A stretch of 64,000 nucleotides of DNA from Microbacteriaceae bacterium (GTDB taxonomy: Bacteria > Actinomycetota > Actinomycetes > Actinomycetales > Microbacteriaceae), in NCBI GenBank assembly GCA_025465095.1, contig JAODME010000015.1:1-64000 (forward strand). Reading direction: 5' to 3'. Below are positions 1 to 10,696 of this stretch, piece by piece (the first letter of the stretch is position 1; each line of letters begins with the position of its first letter). Under the pieces are notes generated by a model. That model had not been told where the DNA came from. It did no database searches and was given only the letters and a program-made list of their open reading frames with translations. A program made the position numbers and the translations under genes.

Positions 1-144
1 AAAGGAATCTCTTGCGCGGTACTTGCTAGAAACAAGCCCTACACACGAGGTTTTTGGCATTTGACATTGTGCACGCTGTTGAGTTCTCAAGGATCGGACG
101 CTCCCGGGCTAAGCTTCTCAGCTTCGCGTCAGGGCAACTTGTCT
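1..144 (-). other. Leader of a ribosomal RNA operon (16S gene lies left of the window)
   Basis: Read on the minus strand this is transcribed leader, not a protein gene. It carries TTGAGAACTCAA (79-90), the kernel of the GAGAACTCAA element that I know from actinobacterial rrn leaders in the antitermination region. A good promoter lies directly upstream. No 16S body is visible, so the rRNA gene must start beyond base 1. Confidence 0.7.
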
Positions 145-172
145 AACCTACCACTTCTTCGATGTCTGTCAA
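145..172 (-). promoter_or_regulatory. rRNA operon promoter
   Basis: On the minus strand a perfect -35 TTGACA (167-172) is followed after 16 bases by TAGGTT (145-150), a TANNNT -10 box. It points into the rRNA leader. A second possible -10 (TAGGAT, 234-239) lies further upstream without a recognisable -35. Confidence 0.7.
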
Positions 173-562
173 ATCGTCGGCGCCGGCCGTAAGGCCCGCA
201 TTTCCGTCGATTTGACTCACAGAAGTGGGTTTTATCCTACCTCACATGCGAACCCCTACGAGAGGGATTCAGTTGGTGAGCGGCTTGAAAAGCCTTCGGA
301 TTTAGTCCCTCTTGAGGCCGGTAAGCTCTTCCGCTTTCCGCACCTTTGGGGTGACAAGTAAGAAGATTACGTGGCGGTTTGGGGTCACGCAAATCACGGC
401 GGCACCCCGGGCGTGTCGCGATCATCGCACCGCTCCACAGGCCTGCGGCGTGTGTCTTCTCGCCCCTGTGCAGGCACGTCGCTGGCCAGTCACAGGGGGG
501 GGGGCTTCCGCCCGCCGGACGCAGGTGCGGGCGTGGGCGTGGGCGTGGGCGTGGGAAGCGTT
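173..562. other. Intergenic stretch between tyrS and the rRNA promoter
   Basis: No gene is supported here. It holds upstream rrn promoter sequence, a short GGGC-TTCC-GCCC hairpin (502-513) that could help end tyrS transcription, a run of ten G (495-504) and a hexamer repeat (529-555). The small open frames across it have no recognisable protein content. Confidence 0.6.
495..555. repeat. G10 homopolymer and (GGGCGT)4.5 tandem repeat
   Basis: Ten consecutive G residues occupy 495-504. Four full copies of GGGCGT plus GGG occupy 529-555, ending 7 bases from the tyrS stop. Both are simple repeats prone to slippage. Confidence 0.85.
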
Positions 563-1870
563 CTACGCGCGGAAGACGCCGGCGAGGGTCTTCTTGCCCC
601 GCCGCAGGACCGCGAGGCCGGCACCGAGGAACGCATCACCGATGGTCGCGCTGTCGTCGGCGACCTTGGCGTTGTTGACGTAGACCCCACCCTGCGCGAT
701 GGCCCTACGGGACTCCCCCAGGCTCGCCGTCAAACCGGTGTCCACCAGCAACTGTGCGACGCTCGATGCCGGCGCCGCTGTCACATGGGGAAGCTCCCTC
801 AAAGCCGCGTCGAGTACGTCGCCGGGAAGCTCCGTCAGCTCCCCTTGACCGAACAGGGCCGCGGCGGCCTTGATCGCCGCCTCCGTCGCTTCAGCGCCGT
901 GCACGAGCGTCGTCACCTCGAGCGCGAGTGCGCGCTGCGCCTCACGGCGGAACGGCTCGCTCGCGACCGCCTGGTCGAGCGACTCGATCTCCTCGCGGGA
1001 GAGGAACGTGAACACCTTCAGCCGGAAGATGACGTCGGCGTCGTCGGTGTTCAGCCAGAACTGGTAGAACGCGTACGGTGAGGTCATCGTCGGATCGAGC
1101 CAGACGGCGTTCCCCTCGGACTTCCCGAACTTGGTGCCGTCGGAATTCGTGATGAGCGGCGTGCCGATGGCGTGCACGCTCGTTCCCTCGGCCTTGTGGA
1201 TCAAGTCGGTCCCGCTGGTGAGGTTGCCCCACTGGTCCGAACCCCCGGTCTGCAGCACGCAGCCGTAGTCGCGATAGAGCTGCAGGAAGTCCATCCCCTG
1301 CAGCACCTGGTAGCTGAACTCGGTGAAGCTGATGCCCTCGGCCGAGTTCAAGCGGGCACTAACCGCATCCTTCTTCAGCATCGTGCCGACACGGAAGTAC
1401 TTGCCGACGTCGCGGAGGAAGTCGATCGCGCTGAGCGGAGCGGTCCAATCCAGGTTGTTCACTACACGAAGCGCATTTTCCCCCTCGGCACCCAGGAAGC
1501 GTGCGACCTGATTTCGGAGGTGACCGACCCATTCCGCGACGGTGTCCCTCGTATTCAACGTGCGTTCAGCCGTCGGGCGGGGGTCACCGATCAGCCCGGT
1601 GGAACCACCCACGAGGCCGAGCGGCCGATGGCCCGCGAGTTGGATGCGGCGCATGGTCAGCAGCTGCACGAGATTGCCGAGATGGAGGCTCGGTGCCGTC
1701 GGGTCGAAGCCGCAGTAGAACGTGATCGGAGGTCCACCGAGAAGTTCCTTGAGCGCATCCCCATCGGTTGACACGTGGACGAGCCCTCGCCAACGAAGCT
1801 CTTCCCACACGTCCTCGAACGACTCGTCGTTCCTCTGGTGGGCTAGGGCATCGGATCCTGGGGCTGACAC
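563..1870 (-). CDS. tyrS: Tyrosyl-tRNA synthetase
   Basis: Charges tRNA-Tyr with tyrosine in the cytoplasm. The 435-residue protein has the class I signature HLGN at residues 63-66, the KMSKS-equivalent KFGKS near residue 247 inside GTKFGKSEG, and a C-terminal S4-type RNA-binding domain (about 368-415). Length fits the bacterial TyrRS family. The start is a GTG at 1868-1870; a TAACCT box ends 7 bases upstream, so the mRNA is probably leaderless and no Shine-Dalgarno is seen. It stands alone, with the rRNA operon downstream on the same strand. Confidence 0.95.
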   Translation of the reverse strand: MSAPGSDALAHQRNDESFEDVWEELRWRGLVHVSTDGDALKELLGGPPITFYCGFDPTAPSLHLGNLVQLLTMRRIQLAGHRPLGLVGGSTGLIGDPRPTAERTLNTRDTVAEWVGHLRNQVARFLGAEGENALRVVNNLDWTAPLSAIDFLRDVGKYFRVGTMLKKDAVSARLNSAEGISFTEFSYQVLQGMDFLQLYRDYGCVLQTGGSDQWGNLTSGTDLIHKAEGTSVHAIGTPLITNSDGTKFGKSEGNAVWLDPTMTSPYAFYQFWLNTDDADVIFRLKVFTFLSREEIESLDQAVASEPFRREAQRALALEVTTLVHGAEATEAAIKAAAALFGQGELTELPGDVLDAALRELPHVTAAPASSVAQLLVDTGLTASLGESRRAIAQGGVYVNNAKVADDSATIGDAFLGAGLAVLRRGKKTLAGVFRA

Positions 1871-1877
1871 GGTCTAC

Positions 1878-1883
1878 AGGTTA
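1878..1883 (-). promoter_or_regulatory. -10 box of a leaderless tyrS transcript
   Basis: TAACCT on the minus strand, 7 bases before the GTG start. No good -35 is visible. Confidence 0.5.
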
Positions 1884-1936
1884 TCGGAGAGTCACCCGAC
1901 GGCGCCGGCCGCCGCATCCGCATCATCCCCAGAGGC

Positions 1937-1966
1937 TTGATTGAGGACTCGACAACCTTGTAGGGT
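1937..1966 (+). promoter_or_regulatory. Promoter of the SatD-like operon
   Basis: TTGATT (1937-1942) and TAGGGT (1961-1966) are separated by 18 bases. The inverted pair TTGAT/ATCAA just downstream (about 1966-1983) could be an operator. The start codon follows with an AGAGGT ribosome site. Confidence 0.5.
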
Positions 1967-1997
1967 TGATCACCTGCAATCAAGTCAGAGGTAGCTC

Positions 1998-2612
1998 ATG
2001 ATCGTACTCACGGCCGATCAGGTCGACAGCAGGTCGACGCCGGACCTGGTCGGAACCGCGGTCAGGGACCTCAACGGCAACCCCCAGCTGCGGCTGGTCC
2101 TTCCGGCGGAGCGCACCGCCGGTGATGAGATCCAGCTGGTTCCTGCCTCCGGAGTCGATGCCCTCGCCGTCATCCTGCAGCTGACCCGCACGGGACGGTG
2201 GAGTGTGGGCTGCGGAGTCGGACCGATCCGAGAGCCCCTACCTGCCAGCGTGCGCGAGTCCGCCGGCGAAGCTTTCATCGCCGCGCGGCACGCCGTCGAG
2301 CGCGCAAAGAAACGCCCGACCCGATTCGCGCTCGACACCGAACCGGCCGGCGAAGGCGCCCAAGACGTCGAAGCGCTGCTCGACCTGCTGCTCGTCCTGC
2401 GTGATCGGCGAAGCGACGAAGGATGGCAGCTGCATGACCTCCTTGTCACCGGGATGATGCAGGCGGAAGCGGCATCCGCCTTGGGAATCTCTCCTCAAGC
2501 CGCCAGCAAACGCGCCCAGGCGGCAGAGCTGCGAGCGGAAGAAGCCGTGATCCCCGCACTCGCCCGACTCATCGACGACCTCGACCGCGGCAACGAGAAG
2601 ACCTCCTCGTGA
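1998..2612 (+). CDS. SatD-like helix-turn-helix protein
   Basis: The 204-residue protein opens with VLTADQVDSR, similar to the conserved N-terminus of SatD-family proteins. It ends with a predicted helix-turn-helix (about residues 157-185, AEAASALGISPQAASKRAQ). The middle is a globular region of unknown function with a helical acidic segment (about 118-150). SatD family members have no settled biochemical role. The ATG is preceded by AGAGGT. The stop overlaps the GTG start of the next gene (GTGA), so the two are translationally coupled. I infer a soluble regulator or sensor working with the membrane partner; the family call is moderate. Confidence 0.55.
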   Translation: MIVLTADQVDSRSTPDLVGTAVRDLNGNPQLRLVLPAERTAGDEIQLVPASGVDALAVILQLTRTGRWSVGCGVGPIREPLPASVRESAGEAFIAARHAVERAKKRPTRFALDTEPAGEGAQDVEALLDLLLVLRDRRSDEGWQLHDLLVTGMMQAEAASALGISPQAASKRAQAAELRAEEAVIPALARLIDDLDRGNEKTSS

Positions 2613-3178
2613 ACATCGCCGCCGTCGTGCTGTGGAGCCTCGTCATACTGCTCACCTTCGCCGTGGTGCCGCTCGCGATCGTCGCGACGCGACCCGGCAG
2701 GCACCGCCTGGTGATCCTCTGCGTGCTGCCGGTCGCGGGCATCCTCGCCGTCGGCTTGTTCGGTGAGATCGTCGCGCCGCACCCGGCCTTCTCGGTCGCG
2801 CTCGGTTTCGGCATTGCGCTGCTCGGCGTGATCGCGGGGAGCCCCGTCGTGTCTCTGCTGCTGCGGACAGCCACTCGGGACAGCGTGATGCTCGGCGCTC
2901 ACGGAGGCATTCTGGTTCGGGATGCCAACGCACCGCCGCCCGCGCAGCGTGAGGTCCTCCGCGGGGGCATCACGATCGGCTACCTCGAGCGATTCGCGCT
3001 CATCGGGTCGGTGCTCGCCGGTCAAGCCGCCGCCGTCGCCGTGATCGTCGCGGTGAAAGGCCTGGGGCGATTCTCCGAGCTCGAGAACGAGCAGGCGAGA
3101 GAGCGGTTCATCATCGGCACACTCGCGAGCCTCATCTGGGCGGGCGTCTGCGCTGCGGCCGCAATGACCCTCGTCTAG
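2609..3178 (+). CDS. Membrane protein with a DUF3307-like C-terminus
   Basis: A 189-residue integral membrane protein starting at a GTG that overlaps the upstream stop. Hydrophobic segments lie near residues 5-27, 38-53, 64-85, 128-149 and 168-188. The C-terminal half contains IGYLERFAL, then VLAGQAAA, VAVKGLGRFSELE and IIGTLAS, which resembles the conserved end of DUF3307 membrane proteins known next to SatD genes. A polar stretch (about 90-120) separates the two membrane halves. Function is unknown. It converges on the DNA glycosylase gene with 4 bases between the stops. Confidence 0.5.
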   Translation: MNIAAVVLWSLVILLTFAVVPLAIVATRPGRHRLVILCVLPVAGILAVGLFGEIVAPHPAFSVALGFGIALLGVIAGSPVVSLLLRTATRDSVMLGAHGGILVRDANAPPPAQREVLRGGITIGYLERFALIGSVLAGQAAAVAVIVAVKGLGRFSELENEQARERFIIGTLASLIWAGVCAAAAMTLV

Positions 3179-3182
3179 TCGG

Positions 3183-3776
3183 TCATGCCCTGCGCTTGGG
3201 CACGTGCGCCCTGTACGGGGACACCGTCGGGTCGTTCGGCACCCAGAATCGCCATGGGTAGGCCTCGGTGCCGCCAGCACCGGATACTCCCGTCCTCGGC
3301 CCCACCGCGTGTCCGGTCGAGTCAGCGCCGAGGTCGAGGCGGATGTCGCCTTCCGCGAGGTCCGTTCCGCCGTGCTCCAACGTGATGCCGAGAGCGACTG
3401 CGAGCCGCGCCGGCCCGCGGGCCAGGTCGCGGTCGCTCTTCGATGTATTACGTCGCGATCGGGCGATGTCGATGCCTTCGATGACCCGGCCGGCGCGCAG
3501 GAGCACTCCCGATGCGGTGCCCTCCGGTCCACAGACGACGTTCGCGCAGACGTGCATGCCGTAGCTGAAGTAGGTGTACAGGCGGCCAGGTTCCCCGAAC
3601 ATGACGGCGTTACGGGCGGTGCGCCCGCGAAACGCGTGCGACCCGGGATCATCTCCGCCGAGGTACGCCTCGACCTCCGTCAGCTCGACCGCGACGGCGC
3701 CGTGACGGATGGTGGCGCCGAGAAGGAGCGGGGCGACCTCGACCGACGGGCGTGCGAGCAGTTGCCGATCGAACAC
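3183..3776 (-). CDS. DNA-3-methyladenine glycosylase (AAG/MPG family)
   Basis: Removes alkylated purines from DNA as the first step of base-excision repair. The 197-residue protein shows the family pattern: VELTEVEAYLGGDDPGSHAFRG with the catalytic Glu, then GRLYTYFSYGMHVCANVV, LARGPARLAVALGI and a C-terminal PWRFW segment. Length is normal for the bacterial family. The start is GTG, 11 bases after the argH stop, so it may be co-transcribed with the arginine genes, an arrangement with no obvious metabolic link. Which start is used is not certain because no strong ribosome site is visible. Confidence 0.9.
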   Translation of the reverse strand: MFDRQLLARPSVEVAPLLLGATIRHGAVAVELTEVEAYLGGDDPGSHAFRGRTARNAVMFGEPGRLYTYFSYGMHVCANVVCGPEGTASGVLLRAGRVIEGIDIARSRRNTSKSDRDLARGPARLAVALGITLEHGGTDLAEGDIRLDLGADSTGHAVGPRTGVSGAGGTEAYPWRFWVPNDPTVSPYRAHVPKRRA

Positions 3777-3787
3777 GACCGCAGCGG

Positions 3788-5242
<1,455 letters not shown>

Positions 5243-6448
5243 TCAGTCGTCGGCGGCGGCGGCGTCCCGGCGAGCCGAGATCCGGCTCGGTAGCGACCAG
5301 ATCTCGATGAAGCCCTTCGACAGCGACTGGTCGAATGTGTCGCCGGTGTCGTAGGTGGCGAGGTCGAAGTCGTACAGGCTCTGCCCGCTCTTCTGCCCGG
5401 TTACCGTCGCCCGCCCACCCTGAAGCTTGAGTCGGATGTCGCCGCTCACGTACTTCTGAGTGTCGTCGATGAACACGTCGAGGGACCGCTTCAGCCCTGA
5501 GAACCACAGGCCGTCGTAGACGAGGTTGGACCACTCGGCCTCGACCCCGCGCTTGTAACGGGCAAGGTCGCGTTCCATCGTCAGCGCCTCGAGGGCCTCG
5601 TGCGCCTCGATCAGCGCCATCGCGGCCGGCGCCTCGTACACCTCGCGGCTTTTGATTCCGACAAGGCGGTCCTCGACGACGTCGATCCGGCCGACGCCGT
5701 GCCTGCCTGCGAGCACGTTCAGCTCCTGCACTATTGCGAGCGGGCTGAACGGCTTCCCATCGATCGCCACGGGAATTCCGCGGTCGAAGGTTATTACGAC
5801 CTCATCGGCCGGCCGCGGCGCGTTCGGGTCCTGGGTGTATTCGTAGAGGTCCTCGATTGGGGCGTTCCACGGGTCTTCGAGGAATCCGGTCTCGACCGCG
5901 CGGCCCCAGACGTTCTTGTCGATCGAGTACGGGTTCTTTGCGCTCTGCCGAATCGGCAGGTTGTGCTCCTCGGCGTAGATGATGGCCTTGTCGCGGGTCA
6001 GGGCCAGGTCACGCACGGGAGCGACGCTCGTGAGATCGGGGGCCAGCGCCGCGATCGCGGCCTCGAAGCGCACCTGATCGTTTCCCTTGCCCGTGCACCC
6101 GTGCGCGACGCTGTCCGCGCCGAGCTCGATCGCGACGCGGGCGAGATGGCGGGCGATGAGCGGACGGCTGAGCGCTGACACGAGGGGGTAACGCTTCTGG
6201 TACAGCGCGTTCGCCTTGAGCGCGGGCATCAGGTAGTCGTCGGCGAACTCGTCTTTCGCGTCGACGACGAGGGATTCCACGGCTCCGCAGTCGAGGGCAC
6301 GCTGACGGATGTCGTCCATGTCCTCGCCGCCCTGACCTACGTCGACCGCGAGGGCGACGACCTCCTTGCCGGTGGCATCCTTCAGCCAGCCGATGCCGAC
6401 CGATGTGTCGAGTCCGCCTGAGTACGCGAGGACAACGCGTTCCGCCAT
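5243..6448 (-). CDS. argG: Argininosuccinate synthase
   Basis: Joins citrulline and aspartate using ATP. The 401-residue protein has the ATP-pyrophosphatase loop [10 protein letters not shown] (8-17) and the family segment [14 protein letters not shown] near residue 115. AAGGAG lies upstream of the ATG. It follows argF after only 42 bases, leaving no room for the argR repressor gene that sits here in many actinobacteria. Confidence 0.97.
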   Translation of the reverse strand: MAERVVLAYSGGLDTSVGIGWLKDATGKEVVALAVDVGQGGEDMDDIRQRALDCGAVESLVVDAKDEFADDYLMPALKANALYQKRYPLVSALSRPLIARHLARVAIELGADSVAHGCTGKGNDQVRFEAAIAALAPDLTSVAPVRDLALTRDKAIIYAEEHNLPIRQSAKNPYSIDKNVWGRAVETGFLEDPWNAPIEDLYEYTQDPNAPRPADEVVITFDRGIPVAIDGKPFSPLAIVQELNVLAGRHGVGRIDVVEDRLVGIKSREVYEAPAAMALIEAHEALEALTMERDLARYKRGVEAEWSNLVYDGLWFSGLKRSLDVFIDDTQKYVSGDIRLKLQGGRATVTGQKSGQSLYDFDLATYDTGDTFDQSLSKGFIEIWSLPSRISARRDAAAADD

Positions 6449-6490
6449 GTGGTGCTTCTCCTTGATTGTTGGTGTGGAAAGTTTAGGGTT

Positions 6491-7414
6491 CTAGGCGCGC
6501 GCAAGCAGCCAGACGAGCAGGGCCTTCTGCGCGTGGAGTCGGTTCTCGGCTTCATCCCAGATGACGCTCTGCCGGCCGTCGATGACGTCCGCCGTCACCT
6601 CGTAGCCGCGGTCGGCCGGAAGGCAGTGCAGAAACAACGCATCCGGATGGGCGAGCGCCATCAGCTGCTCGTCGACCCGGTAGGCGCCGAGTCGGCGGAG
6701 ACGCAGAGCCTTCTCCTCCTCCTTGCCCATCGACACCCAGGTGTCGGTCACGACGACATCCGCTCCCGTCACGGCTTCGACCGGGTCGTTGAACAGCGTT
6801 ACCGAGCCGCCGGTGGTTTCGGCGACGCGAGTAGCGTCCGCGACCACGGCCTCCTGCGGCGCATACTCATCCGGAGAGGCGATGCGCACGTGCATGCCTG
6901 CCGTGGCGCCCGCGAGCAGGTAGGACTGCGCCATGTTGCTCGCCCCGTCGCCGATGAAGGTGACTATGCGCCCGGCGAGCGCGCCGCCGTGCTCGCGGAT
7001 GGTCAGCAGGTCGGCGAGCAGCTGGCACGGGTGGAAGTCATCGGACAGCCCGTTGACGACCGGCACCTTCGTGCCCGCCGCCATCTCCTCGAGCCCCGCT
7101 TGGGCGAAGGTACGCCACACGATCGCCGCGACCTGCCGCTCGAGGACGCGTGCGGTGTCGGCAGCCGTCTCCTTACCGCCCAGTTGGCTGTTCGCCGTGC
7201 TGATGATGAGCGGCACTCCGCCGAGGTCGGCGACGCCTACCGCGAACGATACCCGCGTGCGGGTTGACGACTTGTCGAAGATAACCGCGACAGTCTGCGG
7301 CCCCGCGAGCGGGCGTTCGGAGAATCGGTCCTTCTTGAGTTCGATCGCGAGGTCGAGGATCTCAGTCTGCTCCGCCTGGGTCAGGTCGTCATCACGCAGA
7401 AAGTGCCGGGTCAT
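6491..7414 (-). CDS. argF: Ornithine carbamoyltransferase
   Basis: Forms citrulline from ornithine and carbamoyl phosphate. All three signature sites are present in the 307 residues: carbamoyl-phosphate loop STRTR (50-54), HPCQ (128-131) and HCLP (263-266), with the SMG ornithine loop at 228-230. Its ATG overlaps the argD stop (ATGA), so translation is coupled. Length is typical. Confidence 0.97.
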   Translation of the reverse strand: MTRHFLRDDDLTQAEQTEILDLAIELKKDRFSERPLAGPQTVAVIFDKSSTRTRVSFAVGVADLGGVPLIISTANSQLGGKETAADTARVLERQVAAIVWRTFAQAGLEEMAAGTKVPVVNGLSDDFHPCQLLADLLTIREHGGALAGRIVTFIGDGASNMAQSYLLAGATAGMHVRIASPDEYAPQEAVVADATRVAETTGGSVTLFNDPVEAVTGADVVVTDTWVSMGKEEEKALRLRRLGAYRVDEQLMALAHPDALFLHCLPADRGYEVTADVIDGRQSVIWDEAENRLHAQKALLVWLLARA

Positions 7415-8625
7415 TGTGCGTCCTCGAGGGCTTGGGCGAAGATCTGGCGGAATTCGCGCAACTCGTCGTCGCCGACGATGAGCGGTGGAGCGAGGCGGAT
7501 AGTCGACTCGTTCGGCGCATTGATGATCAGTCCGGCGCGAAGGGCTCGCTCGGTGACCTGGGCGGCGATCGGCTCGGTGAGCCCGATGCCGATCAGCAGC
7601 CCACTCCCCCGCAGGTCATCGACCAGCGGGGAGCCGATCGACGTGACAAGCTCGCGCAGTTCGGCGCCCCGCCGCGCCGCATTGCTGATGAGACCGGATG
7701 CTTCGATCTCGCCGAGAACGGCGGCGCCTGCCGCTGTGGCGAGGGCGTTACCTCCGAAGGTGCTGCCGTGCTGACCCGCAGTGAACAGCTCCGACGCCTT
7801 CCCGAACGTGATGAGCGCGCCGATCGGCACTCCTCCGGCGAGTCCCTTCGCGACCGCGATCGCGTCCGGAACGATACCGTGCTGCTGGAAAGCGAACCAG
7901 GTGCCGGTGCGCCCGATACCTGTCTGGATCTCGTCGAGGATGAGCAGTGCCCCGTGCTTCTCGGTGAGCTCCCTCGCGCGTTGAAGGTAGCCGTCCGGCA
8001 GGTCGACCACGCCGGCTTCGCCCTTGATCGGCTCCATCACGAGCGCGGCGACGCGATCGTCGATCGTCGCCTCCAGGGCTTCGATCGTGGTGTCGATGTG
8101 CTCGATCCCGCCGAGCAGCGGTTCGAAGTCCTCGCGCAGCGCCGGCTTGCCGGTCAACGACAGCGATCCCATGGTGCGTCCGTGGAACGAATTGGTGAGC
8201 GCGACGATGCGCGTTCGGGATCCGTTTCCCCTGTTGAGCCGGGCGAGCTTGACGGCGGCCTCCATCGCCTCGGCCCCCGAGTTGCCGAAGAACACACGTC
8301 CCTCGTCGCCCGCGCCGCTGATCTCCAGCAGCCGTTCGGCCAGTTCGAGCTGCGGCGGGGTTGCGAAGAGGTTCGATACGTGGGCGAGAGTTCCGACCTG
8401 CCGGCTGACGGCATCCACGAGCACGGGGTGGGCATGTCCGAGGGAGTTCACGGCTATCCCGGCAAGGAAGTCGAGATAACGGTTGCCATCGCTATCCCAG
8501 ACGTGGCACCCCTTCCCCCGCACAAGCATGACCTTGGGGGTCGCGAGGGAGCCCATCATGGCTTCGCCGAACCGTGGTCTCCAATCGGTTTCGGTCTGGC
8601 CCTGTGCTGCCTGTTCGATGCTCAC
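7411..8625 (-). CDS. argD: Acetylornithine aminotransferase
   Basis: PLP enzyme making N-acetylornithine from N-acetylglutamate semialdehyde. I place the start at the GTG at 8623-8625 (protein begins MSIEQAAQGQ, 404 residues) because GGAGGAAC lies just upstream and because that GTG overlaps the argB stop (GTGA). The frame stays open further upstream, but that part is only argB read out of frame. PLP-binding Lys260 sits in AVAKGLAGG, with the preceding DEIQTGIGRTG (231-241). Length fits the ACOAT family. Confidence 0.96.
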   Translation of the reverse strand: MSIEQAAQGQTETDWRPRFGEAMMGSLATPKVMLVRGKGCHVWDSDGNRYLDFLAGIAVNSLGHAHPVLVDAVSRQVGTLAHVSNLFATPPQLELAERLLEISGAGDEGRVFFGNSGAEAMEAAVKLARLNRGNGSRTRIVALTNSFHGRTMGSLSLTGKPALREDFEPLLGGIEHIDTTIEALEATIDDRVAALVMEPIKGEAGVVDLPDGYLQRARELTEKHGALLILDEIQTGIGRTGTWFAFQQHGIVPDAIAVAKGLAGGVPIGALITFGKASELFTAGQHGSTFGGNALATAAGAAVLGEIEASGLISNAARRGAELRELVTSIGSPLVDDLRGSGLLIGIGLTEPIAAQVTERALRAGLIINAPNESTIRLAPPLIVGDDELREFRQIFAQALEDAQ

Positions 8626-9551
8626 TGGTTGTTCCTCCGGGAATTGGGGATGACCTCGGTGCCCGCGCCACGCTGAGTGAAGACCTCGAGCAGGATGGAG
8701 TGCGGGATCCGGCCGTCGATGATGGTGGCCCCGCCGACTCCGCCTACGACAGCGTCGAGGCAAGCGGTCATCTTGGGGATCATCCCCGATTCGAGGGTCG
8801 GCAGCAGCTCGGTCAACTCGTCGACGCTGATCAGACCGATGAGCGAATCCCGGTTCGGCCAATCGCTGTACAGACCGGGCACGTCAGTGAGGATGACGAG
8901 CTTGGGGGCCTGCAGCGCGATCGCGAGGGCGCCGGCCGCAGCATCGGCGTTCACGTTGAGTGCTTGGGCGGGATCGATGTCGCTCGCGGCGATCGATGAG
9001 ACGACCGGGATGAGCCCTCGACGGATCACGTCGAGCACGCTCGTGGGGTCGACGCTCGTGATGTCACCGACATGCCCGAGGTCGAAGGTTTCACCGTCTA
9101 CGACGACACCCTTGCGCTGCCCGGAGTACAAGGACGGGCCGTCGCCGAACACGCCCACGGCGAGCGGGCCGTGCGTGCCGTCGCTGTGCTCGTTGATGAG
9201 GTCGACGATCTCCTTGTTCACCTCGTCGGCGAGCACTCTGCGTACGACGCCGATCGCCTCGGTGCTCGTAACGCGGTACCCGCCCCGGAACTCGCTCTCG
9301 ATGCCCTGTTGGGCGAGGGCCGCGGAGATCTGGGGGCCGCCGCCGTGAACGACGACGGGATGCAGTCCCGCGTAGCGCAGGTACGCCATGTCCTCGGCGA
9401 ACGCTCGCTTGAGGTCGTCGTTGATCATGGCGTTGCCGCCGAACTTCACTACGACGACGGTGCCGGCGTAGCGCTTGAGCCATGGCAGTGACTCGATGAG
9501 GGTTGCGGCTTTGACGGCGGCGAGCTCCTGGTCGGAATTGTCGGCGGCCAT
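8622..9551 (-). CDS. argB: Acetylglutamate kinase
   Basis: Phosphorylates N-acetylglutamate, the committed arginine step and usual feedback target. I start it at the ATG at 9549-9551 ([10 protein letters not shown], 309 residues), which overlaps the argJ stop (ATGA). Key sites: VVKFGGNAM (35-42) and HGGGPQI (69-75) for phosphate and acetylglutamate binding. The N-terminal helix before KFGG (about 8-28) is of the type found in arginine-sensitive hexameric kinases, so arginine feedback is likely by inference. Confidence 0.96.
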   Translation of the reverse strand: MAADNSDQELAAVKAATLIESLPWLKRYAGTVVVVKFGGNAMINDDLKRAFAEDMAYLRYAGLHPVVVHGGGPQISAALAQQGIESEFRGGYRVTSTEAIGVVRRVLADEVNKEIVDLINEHSDGTHGPLAVGVFGDGPSLYSGQRKGVVVDGETFDLGHVGDITSVDPTSVLDVIRRGLIPVVSSIAASDIDPAQALNVNADAAAGALAIALQAPKLVILTDVPGLYSDWPNRDSLIGLISVDELTELLPTLESGMIPKMTACLDAVVGGVGGATIIDGRIPHSILLEVFTQRGAGTEVIPNSRRNNQ

Positions 9552-10696
9552 CAGCTGGAGTACGCGCTGTTCTCGTGCACGTAATCGTGCGTGAGGTCGT
9601 TGGTCCAGATGCTCGCGTGCTCGGCGCCCGCCTTCAGGTCGATGCGCACGTGCACGGCGCGGGGGGTGAGGTCGACGAGCTCGCGGGGCTCCCCCGGCTC
9701 GCCGGAGCGGCAAACCTCGACACCGTTGATGGAGACGTCGATGGCGTACGGATCGAATTCGGCCGTCGTCGTTCCGACCGCGGCGAGCACTCTTCCCCAG
9801 TTGGGGTCGTTGCCGAACACGGCCGCCTTGAACAGGTTGTTCCGGGCGACTGCCCGGCCTACCTCGACGGCGTCGTCTTCGGTGGCGGCGTTCACGGTCT
9901 CGATAGTGATGTCGTGGCTGGATCCCTCGGCGTCGCCCTGCAGTTGAAGGGCGAGGTCGGCGCAGAGCTCGGTGAGGGAGGCGGTGAATTCCTCGGCCGT
10001 CGGCGTGATCGCGGATGCTCCGCTCGCGAGCAGGGACACCTGGTCGTTGGTCGACATGCAGCCGTCGGAGTCGAGACGGTCGAAGGTGACCCTGGTCGCG
10101 GAGCGAAGGGCGGCATCCAGGGCATGCGCCGGCAGGTCGGCGTCGGTCGTGATCACCACGAGCATCGTCGCCAAACCGGGCGCGAGCATCCCCGCCCCCT
10201 TCGCCATCCCGCCGATCGACCACGAGCCGCGGTCGATGACGGATGTCTTCGGCCTGCTGTCGGTCGTGAGAATGGCGAGCGCGGCATCCGCTCCCCCGTC
10301 GACGGTCGGCCGGGCGGCGTCCACCCCGGCGAGGATCGTCTCAAGCGGCAGTTGGTCACCGATCAGTCCCGTGGAACAGACGAGCACGTCGGTCGCCGAG
10401 ACCCCGAGCTTTCGCGCGACGGCCTCAGCCGTCGAGTGGGTCACCCGGAATCCCTGGGCGCCGGTGTAACAGTTTGCGCCGCCGGAGTTGAGCACGATCG
10501 CCGAGGCGAGACCGTCGGCGATGACCTGCTGCGACCAGATGATCGGGTTGGCCTTAGCCCGGTTGCTCGTGAAAACGGCGGCCGCGGACTGGTTCGGGCC
10601 GAGGTTGTGCACTATGGCCAGGTCCTTGCCGCCGCTGGACTTGAGGCCGATCTCGAGGCCGGCTGCGGTGAATCCCTTCGCGTGGGTGACGCTCAC
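9551..10696 (-). CDS. argJ: Glutamate N-acetyltransferase / amino-acid acetyltransferase
   Basis: Transfers acetyl from acetylornithine to glutamate, closing the cyclic arginine pathway. The precursor of 381 residues self-cleaves before the nucleophile Thr177 in [14 protein letters not shown] (166-179). Start is a GTG overlapping the argC stop (GTGA). The protein ends ENSAYSS, resembling the family C-terminus. Whether it is mono- or bifunctional cannot be told from sequence; no argA-like gene is in the window. Confidence 0.95.
   Translation of the reverse strand: MSVTHAKGFTAAGLEIGLKSSGGKDLAIVHNLGPNQSAAAVFTSNRAKANPIIWSQQVIADGLASAIVLNSGGANCYTGAQGFRVTHSTAEAVARKLGVSATDVLVCSTGLIGDQLPLETILAGVDAARPTVDGGADAALAILTTDSRPKTSVIDRGSWSIGGMAKGAGMLAPGLATMLVVITTDADLPAHALDAALRSATRVTFDRLDSDGCMSTNDQVSLLASGASAITPTAEEFTASLTELCADLALQLQGDAEGSSHDITIETVNAATEDDAVEVGRAVARNNLFKAAVFGNDPNWGRVLAAVGTTTAEFDPYAIDVSINGVEVCRSGEPGEPRELVDLTPRAVHVRIDLKAGAEHASIWTNDLTHDYVHENSAYSS

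Noticed and set aside
529-555. Hexamer repeat as a CRISPR-like array
   Set aside because: Unit of 6 bases, no spacers; simple repeat only.
2495-3652. 385-residue minus-strand frame
   Set aside because: Overlaps the membrane protein and glycosylase genes; low-complexity Arg/Asp.
8626-8862. Longer N-terminus of argD
   Set aside because: The extension is argB read in another frame; the GTG at 8625 has a ribosome site and the GTGA overlap.
9552-10223. Longer N-terminus of argB
   Set aside because: Reads argJ out of frame, Arg-rich without homology; ATG at 9551 overlaps the argJ stop.
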